Positions 58,168 through 64,000 of a stretch of DNA of 64,000 nucleotides are shown piece after piece. Below the pieces are notes generated by a model, which searched no databases, had not been told where the DNA came from, and worked only from the letters and a program-made list of their open reading frames with translations. A program made the position numbers and the translations under genes. Source of the stretch: Chryseobacterium binzhouense (lineage in GTDB: Bacteria; Bacteroidota; Bacteroidia; Flavobacteriales; Weeksellaceae); NCBI RefSeq assembly GCF_007474545.1, contig NZ_VKOG01000001.1, positions 1,116,001 through 1,180,000 of the forward strand, read 5' to 3'. The first letter of the stretch is position 1, and the number at the start of each line of letters is the position of its first letter.

Positions 58168-60060
58168 CTATGCTTCTCCTAAGATTTCCTGAAGTTCCAG
58201 CCATCTCATTTCGTGATTTTCAAGCTTTTCTGAAATTGTTTCGAGTTCTGCTGACAAACCTGCTATTTTTTCATAATCGGTTTCATTATTAAGCTTTTCT
58301 AAAATTTCAGCTCTGTTTTTTTCGAAATCCGGCATTTCCTTTTCAATTGTTTCTAGCTCTCGCTGCTCTTTGAAAGAAAGTTTCTTTTTTGCGGTAACAG
58401 GAGGATTGGTTGCAGGAAGTTTTTTTTCAGGAGTTTCGGTTTTATCCTCTGTTTTTTGATTTCCTGATTCAGTTTTTTTACTATCTCTGTATTCGGAAAA
58501 GTTTCCGGTAAAGTCTTTAATTTTTCCGTTGCCTTCAAACGCCAGAATATGATCTACGATTCTGTCCATAAAATAACGGTCGTGGGAAACGATAATCAAA
58601 GAACCCTGAAATTGCTGTAAAAAGTTTTCTAATACCGTTAAAGTAGGAAGATCCAGATCATTGGTAGGTTCGTCAAAAATCAAAAAGTTTGGATTCTGAT
58701 ACAGGATATACATCAGGTGCAGTCTTCTTTTTTCGCCTCCCGAAAGTTTGGAAATAGGAGAGTACTGCGTTTGGTCATCAAAAAGAAATAATCTTAAAAA
58801 CTGCGATGCAGAAAGACTTTTTCCGTTGGCTAAAGGATAATGTTCTGCTACTTCTCTGATGAAATCAATCACTCTTTCATCTTCTTTATACTGAAGTCCT
58901 TTTTGTGAAAAATATCCAAAATGGATGGTTTCTCCGGTTTCGATTTCTCCGTTGTCAGCTTTTTCAAATCCCTGAATGATATTTAATAAAGTAGATTTCC
59001 CGGCTCCGTTTTTACCCACAATACCCACTTTTTCACCTCTCTGGAAAGAATAACTGAAGTCTTTCAACAAAACTTTGTCTCCAAAACTTTTATCAATATT
59101 TTTGAGCTCCAGGATTTTGTTTCCTAATCTTTTCATTTCAAAATCAAGTTCTAGACCTTGTTTCCTGGTATCAGTTTTAGCAACTTTTTCCGTTTCGTAG
59201 AAAGAATCAATTCGTGATTTTGACTTAGTGGTTCTGGCTTTCGGCTGTCTTCTCATCCATTCCAGTTCCTTTCTGTAAAGGTTGTTTGCTTTATCAATGG
59301 TGGCATTCAGATTATCTTCACGAATCATTTTATTCTCAAGATATGTTGCGTAAGCACCGTTATGAACATATAAGTTCTGATCTTCCATTTCCCAGATAGT
59401 ATCACAAACACTGTCGAGAAAATAACGATCGTGAGTAACCAACAGTAATGTTATTTTTGCCTTATTCAGATAGTTTTCCAGCCATTCTACCATTTCAACG
59501 TCCAGGTGATTGGTTGGCTCATCCATAATCAATAGAGTATGGCGGTGTTCAGCTCTGGTCTCTGTTAAAAGTTTTGCCAAAGCTACACGTTTAATCTGTC
59601 CTCCTGAAAGATTTCCCATTTTGGCATTCAGGTCTGTAATTTTGAGCTGGGAAAGAATCTGTTTCATTTCGTTTTCCAGATCCCAGGCTTTATGCACTTC
59701 CATTTGTGCCAAAGCATTTTCTATAAAATCGGTATCAGTAGAATGCAGAGATTGATGATAGTTTTTCAGTGCCTGAATCGGTTCAGAATCCAGCGTCATC
59801 ATATATTCATCAATGGTGAGCTGAGAATCAAAATCAATTTCCTGATCAAATAAAACTACCTGAATATCTTTGTTGATAATTACAGTTCCGCTGTCGGCAA
59901 TTTCTTTACCCATCAAAATTTTAAGAAGAGTAGATTTTCCGCTGCCGTTTTTGGCAACAATGGCAATTTTATCCCCTTCATTGATATTAAAACCGATGTT
60001 TTTAAATAAAGTTTTTATTCCGTACGATTTGGTAAGATTCTCAGCAGCAACGTAATTCAT
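58168..60060 (-). CDS. ABC-F ATPase (Uup-like)
   Basis: 630 residues with two ABC domains and no membrane part: Walker A VAKNGSGKSTLL and [12 protein letters not shown], signatures LSGGQIKRVALA and LSGGEKRRLHLM, Walker B LLIMDEPTNHLD and FLIFDEPTNDLD. The interdomain linker is short and basic (RRQPKARTTKSKS), and a C-terminal charged coiled coil is present as in Uup. ABC-F proteins act on ribosomes or DNA; resistance is not implied. Start taken at 60060 (MNYVAAENLTKSYG), where the family begins. Confidence 0.92.
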   Translation of the reverse strand: MNYVAAENLTKSYGIKTLFKNIGFNINEGDKIAIVAKNGSGKSTLLKILMGKEIADSGTVIINKDIQVVLFDQEIDFDSQLTIDEYMMTLDSEPIQALKNYHQSLHSTDTDFIENALAQMEVHKAWDLENEMKQILSQLKITDLNAKMGNLSGGQIKRVALAKLLTETRAEHRHTLLIMDEPTNHLDVEMVEWLENYLNKAKITLLLVTHDRYFLDSVCDTIWEMEDQNLYVHNGAYATYLENKMIREDNLNATIDKANNLYRKELEWMRRQPKARTTKSKSRIDSFYETEKVAKTDTRKQGLELDFEMKRLGNKILELKNIDKSFGDKVLLKDFSYSFQRGEKVGIVGKNGAGKSTLLNIIQGFEKADNGEIETGETIHFGYFSQKGLQYKEDERVIDFIREVAEHYPLANGKSLSASQFLRLFLFDDQTQYSPISKLSGGEKRRLHLMYILYQNPNFLIFDEPTNDLDLPTLTVLENFLQQFQGSLIIVSHDRYFMDRIVDHILAFEGNGKIKDFTGNFSEYRDSKKTESGNQKTEDKTETPEKKLPATNPPVTAKKKLSFKEQRELETIEKEMPDFEKNRAEILEKLNNETDYEKIAGLSAELETISEKLENHEMRWLELQEILGEA

Positions 60061-60204
60061 CTGATATATAAATTTTGTGGCACAAAAGTACAAAATATAA
60101 AAATCTGCCGACAACAAAAAACATTTTAGTTTCGATTCGTTAGTGTTTAAATCTAACCTTAAAAATAATTATCCCGAAAAACAATATTAACTTATAATGA
60201 ACGA

Positions 60205-61419
60205 TCAATCTGCTTTTTTCATCGCAGCACTTGCGGTAAATCCGTGTATGGCAATAGAGAGAAGAATGGTAAATAAAACCAATGTCCATAATTCATTTTC
60301 ATTTTCAAAATCAAATTTAGAAAGAGCAAAAGAGAGATAAAACACAGATCCCATTCCACGGATTCCGAAAAAACCGACTACAAGTTTATCCCGAAAATTG
60401 AGTGTGTTTTTTCTGAGTGCTATCCAGCCGAATAACGGACGTACTACCAGAAGAAATACAAGACCAAAACCTACTGTTTGCCATGTTATATTTTCTAAAC
60501 TTCCCATCACCACACTTCCTCCAAGCAGAATAAGCAAAATACACAACAGAAGTCTTTCTATCTGATCAGTAAAAGAATGAAGCTCATCATGATATTCATG
60601 TTTTTTCTCGTAATGACGGAAGGTGACGGCACATACAAAGACCGAGATGAAGCCGTATCCTGAGATGAGTTCGGTACATCCATAAACTAAAAGTGTCGCA
60701 GCTACCGCAAGAAGTCCGTCACTGGTTTTCAGGAATTGGTATTTTTTTGCAGCATCAAATACTATATATCCCAGAGTTTTTCCTGCTATAAATCCGATAA
60801 GGAGTCCTATTCCTATACGGTAAATTACATCATACGTAAACCATTTGAAAAAGCTTACGTCATGCCCAGACATTGAAAAACCGATAACTACGGCAAGCCA
60901 TGAAAAAGGAAATGCCACTCCATCATTAATTCCTGCTTCTGCTGTAAGAATAAATTTTGTCTTACTTGTATGTTTTTCATTGGGAGGTCCCACCTGTACA
61001 TCAGATGCCAAAACGGGATCTGTAGGAGCCAGAACTGCTCCCAGTAAAACTGCTGAAGCCAAACCTAGACCTAATATATAATATCCTAAGAGAAATACAG
61101 CAGAAATACATAAAAGCATTGTTATAAAGACCAGCTTTAGCGGAGAAGACCAGTTTTTAAAAGAAAATTTCTGATCAATTTTTAATCCTGTGCCCATTAA
61201 GGAAATAATAACAATAAGCTCAGAAAGGTGAAGCGTAAAATCAAGATTATCTCCGGGAATGGGGTTGGGTAAATGTTGTGGAAAAAGTAAATAAATAAGA
61301 CCTCCAAATAAGACGTAAAATACAGAATAAGAAATTCCTGTATATTGAGATAGTTTTGGCATCCAAACCATTAAAAATGCTGCAAGACCTGCAAAAGTTA
61401 ATATTAATACATAATCCAT
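60205..61419 (-). CDS. cation:proton antiporter (CPA1/NhaP type)
   Basis: 404 residues with about 12 membrane helices. The ion-binding segment is LAPTDPVLASDVQVG, then AGINDGVAFPFSWLAV with the conserved Asn-Asp, both standard for CPA1. FGIRGMGSVFYLSFAL near the end is conserved as well. It exchanges Na+ or K+ for protons. No C-terminal cytosolic domain. Start at the ATG at 61419, directly before the first helix. Confidence 0.9.
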   Translation of the reverse strand: MDYVLILTFAGLAAFLMVWMPKLSQYTGISYSVFYVLFGGLIYLLFPQHLPNPIPGDNLDFTLHLSELIVIISLMGTGLKIDQKFSFKNWSSPLKLVFITMLLCISAVFLLGYYILGLGLASAVLLGAVLAPTDPVLASDVQVGPPNEKHTSKTKFILTAEAGINDGVAFPFSWLAVVIGFSMSGHDVSFFKWFTYDVIYRIGIGLLIGFIAGKTLGYIVFDAAKKYQFLKTSDGLLAVAATLLVYGCTELISGYGFISVFVCAVTFRHYEKKHEYHDELHSFTDQIERLLLCILLILLGGSVVMGSLENITWQTVGFGLVFLLVVRPLFGWIALRKNTLNFRDKLVVGFFGIRGMGSVFYLSFALSKFDFENENELWTLVLFTILLSIAIHGFTASAAMKKAD

Positions 61420-61531
61420 CCTGTAATTGTAATCTGGTTTAAAACAATATTCCAAGCAAATTTTCAGCCACAATAAATAAAAATATTGATGATTGTATAT
61501 TGAAAAACAAACTACATTATAATTTAAAGAC

Positions 61532-61539
61532 TACATTTG
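61532..61539 (+). promoter_or_regulatory. promoter -7 box
   Basis: TACATTTG, 11 bases before the ATG at 61551. It sits between that ATG and an upstream in-frame TTG, which supports the later start. Confidence 0.5.
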
Positions 61540-61550
61540 TGGACATTTTT

Positions 61551-62681
61551 ATGGCTTATCACTTTAAAATTTTCACCTCTGTTTCAGAACTTCCGGATGA
61601 CTGGGATTTTACTATAGGACAATACAATGTTATGCTGTCAAAATCCTACTTTTATACTTTAGAAGAGTCTAAACCAAAGAACATGAAATGTGTTTTCGCA
61701 GGTTTTTTTGATCGTAATGAATTGATTGGAGGGGCTTTGATTCAGTATCTGAGTTTTTCAGAACATAAAACATTTCAGAAAAACGAAATTTTATGCAGCA
61801 TCAGAAATTTTATTACAAAACAGTTCAGCCGCGATTTATTGATTCTTGGAAATAATATGCTCACCGGGCAAAACGGATTTTATTTTAATCTTTCAAAAAT
61901 CACCTCAGAAAATGCAATACTGTTATTGGATGAAGCCTCACTGGAGTCTCAACACCTGTTTGGTAAACCATCCCTTGTTTCGTTCAAAGATTATCAGAAA
62001 AGTTTTCTAAAACATTTTGAAACCAAAAACTTTGAGAAGTATTACAGATTTTCTGTTCAGCCCAACATGATTTTAAACATCAGGAAAGAATGGAAGAGCA
62101 TAGAAAATTATTCTCTTGATTTTTCTAAAAAGTATAGAGCAAGATTTAAATCTGCCAAAAAAAAGCTGGACGGCATTCATAGAAATGAATTGATTATTGA
62201 AGAGATTAAAAAATATCAGCATGATATGAATGCTCTTTATCAGAATGTAGCTGAAAATGCACCATTCAACACTTTTTTTCTTCGTGAAAATCATTTTGAA
62301 TCCATGAAGTTTCATCTGGGTCACAAATTCAGGGTATTCGGGTATTTTTTAGAAGGAAAACTGATTGGTTTTTATACTTTAATCATCAATAATAAAGATG
62401 TTGATACTTATTTTCTTGGGTACGATAAAGAAATTCAGAAGGAAAAACAAATTTATCTGAATATGCTTTTTGATATGGTAGAATTTGGCATCGAAAACCG
62501 TTTTGAAAGAATAATTTTTGGCAGAACGGCTTTAGAAATAAAGTCTACGATTGGTGCAGAACCTGTTGAAATTTTTGGATTAATCCGGCATAAAAACAAA
62601 TGGGTTAATTTCCTGATGGAAAAGATTTTTACTTCAGTTAATCCAAAAACCGAATGGATTCAGCGCAAACCGTTTAAATAA
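61551..62681 (+). CDS. GNAT/FemAB-like acyltransferase
   Basis: 376 residues. The C-terminal half is a GNAT-type domain (FRVFGYFLEGKLIGFYTLII, KEKQIYLNMLFDMVEFGIEN, RIIFGRTALEIKSTIGAEP). The N-terminal half has a second, similar-looking but unmatched domain (YNVMLSKSYFYTLEESKP, VFAGFFDRNELIGGALIQYL). This two-domain layout recalls FemAB and Acetyltransf_6 proteins. Substrate unknown. I start at 61551 because a promoter box lies just before it. Confidence 0.7.
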   Translation: MAYHFKIFTSVSELPDDWDFTIGQYNVMLSKSYFYTLEESKPKNMKCVFAGFFDRNELIGGALIQYLSFSEHKTFQKNEILCSIRNFITKQFSRDLLILGNNMLTGQNGFYFNLSKITSENAILLLDEASLESQHLFGKPSLVSFKDYQKSFLKHFETKNFEKYYRFSVQPNMILNIRKEWKSIENYSLDFSKKYRARFKSAKKKLDGIHRNELIIEEIKKYQHDMNALYQNVAENAPFNTFFLRENHFESMKFHLGHKFRVFGYFLEGKLIGFYTLIINNKDVDTYFLGYDKEIQKEKQIYLNMLFDMVEFGIENRFERIIFGRTALEIKSTIGAEPVEIFGLIRHKNKWVNFLMEKIFTSVNPKTEWIQRKPFK

Positions 62682-62776
62682 AAATATTTCTAAATTTGGT
62701 TAAAAAGGTTTTAAGCTTTCAAATTTCTTATCAATGATAATGAATATTAATTCAGAAATATCATAAAACTTCTAAA

Positions 62777-64000
62777 TTATTCTTTGATAAATTTTTCATA
62801 GTAAATATTGTTCTTGGTTTTTACTTTCAGATAATAGGTGCCTTTTGCAAAGTCTTCCACCTGAACAGATTTTTGAACAGATTTTATAATAAATTTACCC
62901 AGATTATCATAGATTTCGACAGCCGTTACTTCTTCTACAGTTGCAATATTCAGGATGGTTTTTACAGGATTCGGAAAAATTGCAATTTTATTTCTTTTTA
63001 CAAGTTCAGAAGTATTTAATGTTGAATTATAAAAATTTCCAAAATTTAAAATTCCGTATCCCATCTGATCAGTATGAGTGGGATAGAGTGAAGCAGTCTG
63101 CCGGAGTTTGGTTCTCATCAAATCTCTGTTCATGGTAGGAAACGCCTGTATGAGACAGGCAACGCCGCCTGCGGCAACAGGAGTTGAGAGAGAAGTTCCT
63201 GTAGAAGTTGTCACAGAATTGTTGTTAACCGTTACCGTATTGGTACCTCTTGCACTTGCATCTGGTTTTACAGCACCGAGAGAATTGGGTCCGTAGGAAG
63301 AAAATCCTGAAGAATTTCCTGCTGAATCTACGGCTCCTATAGTAAAAACTTTGGTATTATCTGCCGGTGTTGTAAGGTAATGCCACGAATTCTGCCCGGA
63401 ATTGCCTGCTGCAAATAAAACAAAAATGCCTTTGTTGACAGCAATTTCGCTTCCTCTTGCGATGAAGGATGTTGATCCGTTCAGATGAGCATAGGTATAA
63501 TTGTATTTAGGATCATCAAAGATATTGTAGCCCAGAGAAGTCGTAATGATGTCAACTCCTTTTCGGTCGGCTTCTTCAGCGGCTTCAATCCAATATAATT
63601 CTTCTTCCGGAATCTCAACAGCCGCATTTTCGCTTCTGTAAAGATAAAAATCAGCATCAGGAGCAGAACCAACAAACGAATCTGCGATATATCCGCCGAT
63701 TGTTCCTAAAACAATTGTTCCGTGATAATTTAAAGACGGATTGTAAATGTCGGTATTTTTGGCTACAAAATCATAGCCGCCTTTAATTTTATTCTGAGTC
63801 CATAATCTGGAAAATGCAGAACCGGTATTTACGCTAGGAAATCCGGTATCAATGACGGCAATGGTAACGCCCGTTCCCGTATATCCTGCAAGATGAAGAG
63901 GTCTGAGATTGATCTGATCAATCTGTTCGGAACCTGCGCCGTACCCAAAAACAGTTAAGTTTTTTTGTTGAGCTTCAAAATCAGACCATTTATTTGTTGT
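62777..64000 (-). CDS. subtilisin-family serine protease with T9SS tail (5' end outside window)
   Basis: The last 407 residues of an S8 protease whose beginning lies beyond 64000. The triad is complete in the visible part: Asp in IAVIDTGFPSV, His in NYHGTIVLGTIGG, Ser in TGTSLSTPVAAG, plus oxyanion Asn in LFAAGNSGQN. The C-terminal 75 residues (AIFPNPVKTILNI, VEIYDNLGKFII, KGTYYLKVKTKNNIYYEKFIKE) are a type A sorting domain for type IX secretion. Expected outside the cell or on its surface, degrading proteins. The frame stays open to the window edge. Confidence 0.93.
   Translation of the reverse strand, partial: TTNKWSDFEAQQKNLTVFGYGAGSEQIDQINLRPLHLAGYTGTGVTIAVIDTGFPSVNTGSAFSRLWTQNKIKGGYDFVAKNTDIYNPSLNYHGTIVLGTIGGYIADSFVGSAPDADFYLYRSENAAVEIPEEELYWIEAAEEADRKGVDIITTSLGYNIFDDPKYNYTYAHLNGSTSFIARGSEIAVNKGIFVLFAAGNSGQNSWHYLTTPADNTKVFTIGAVDSAGNSSGFSSYGPNSLGAVKPDASARGTNTVTVNNNSVTTSTGTSLSTPVAAGGVACLIQAFPTMNRDLMRTKLRQTASLYPTHTDQMGYGILNFGNFYNSTLNTSELVKRNKIAIFPNPVKTILNIATVEEVTAVEIYDNLGKFIIKSVQKSVQVEDFAKGTYYLKVKTKNNIYYEKFIKE

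Noticed and set aside
1-64000. CRISPR arrays, tRNA and rRNA genes, intact insertion sequences
   Set aside because: No regularly spaced direct repeats, cloverleaf or rRNA-like sequence, or transposase frame was recognised by eye; a dedicated scan was not possible.

Overview
The window is chromosomal DNA from a member of the Bacteroidota, most likely a Chryseobacterium-like flavobacterium (Weeksellaceae). This is inferred from several signs: low GC; promoters that follow the Bacteroidota pattern TAnnTTTG rather than TATAAT; poor Shine-Dalgarno sequences; two proteins with a type IX secretion (T9SS type A) tail; large TonB-type outer-membrane barrels; a FabI, MnmD and Prx6 set typical of the group; and many short convergent or divergent operons closed by bidirectional hairpin terminators. 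I saw no rRNA or tRNA gene, CRISPR array, intact insertion sequence or replication origin.

Layout. 1-6.6 kb: the end-truncated gene of an outer-membrane barrel, two secreted proteins sharing a C-terminal module, ndk, a structured non-coding stretch and a lipoprotein. 6.6-12.3 kb: rpe, an M42 peptidase, two secreted proteins, a Nudix hydrolase, mnmD and ilvE. 12.4-15.3 kb: uvrA. 15.3-18.8 kb: an accessory island. It holds two related palindromic repeats around a GIY-YIG nuclease gene broken by two one-base deletions, then an AT-rich two-gene operon (AAA ATPase plus HNH nuclease) that looks like a Septu-type anti-phage system. 18.8-34 kb: housekeeping genes (fabI, gpmI, an acyl-ACP desaturase, map, era, a transaldolase-type aldolase, pepE) mixed with secreted proteins, among them a YadA-head-like protein and an HExxH protease with a starch-binding-like tail. 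33.6-40.6 kb: a mainly cell-envelope run (dacB, a histidine kinase, a LolD-like ATPase, an L,D-transpeptidase with a frameshifted signal peptide, radC, a GNAT-like protein, a phytanoyl-CoA dioxygenase-like protein). 40.6-44.1 kb: soluble pyrophosphatase next to a membrane ion-pumping pyrophosphatase that carries a C-terminal OmpA domain. 44.2-53.8 kb: an aminotransferase, an M28 peptidase, a divergent endonuclease V, a SatD/DUF3307 pair, purC and purF, a mechanosensitive channel, 1-Cys peroxiredoxin and a small barrel. 53.9-64 kb: a siderophore receptor with a PepSY-like partner and a possible Fur site, an oxidoreductase, an ABC-F ATPase, a cation/proton antiporter, a second GNAT-like protein, and the end of a T9SS-secreted subtilisin.

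The most promising system is the 15.9-18.75 kb ATPase/HNH operon. It has its own promoter and terminator, an 8-base gene overlap and much lower GC than its neighbours. Other points of interest are the pyrophosphatase-OmpA fusion, the poly-T frameshift in the L,D-transpeptidase leader, and the structured intergenic DNA at 5.5-5.85 kb, which shares a 16-base motif with the region at 4.68 kb.
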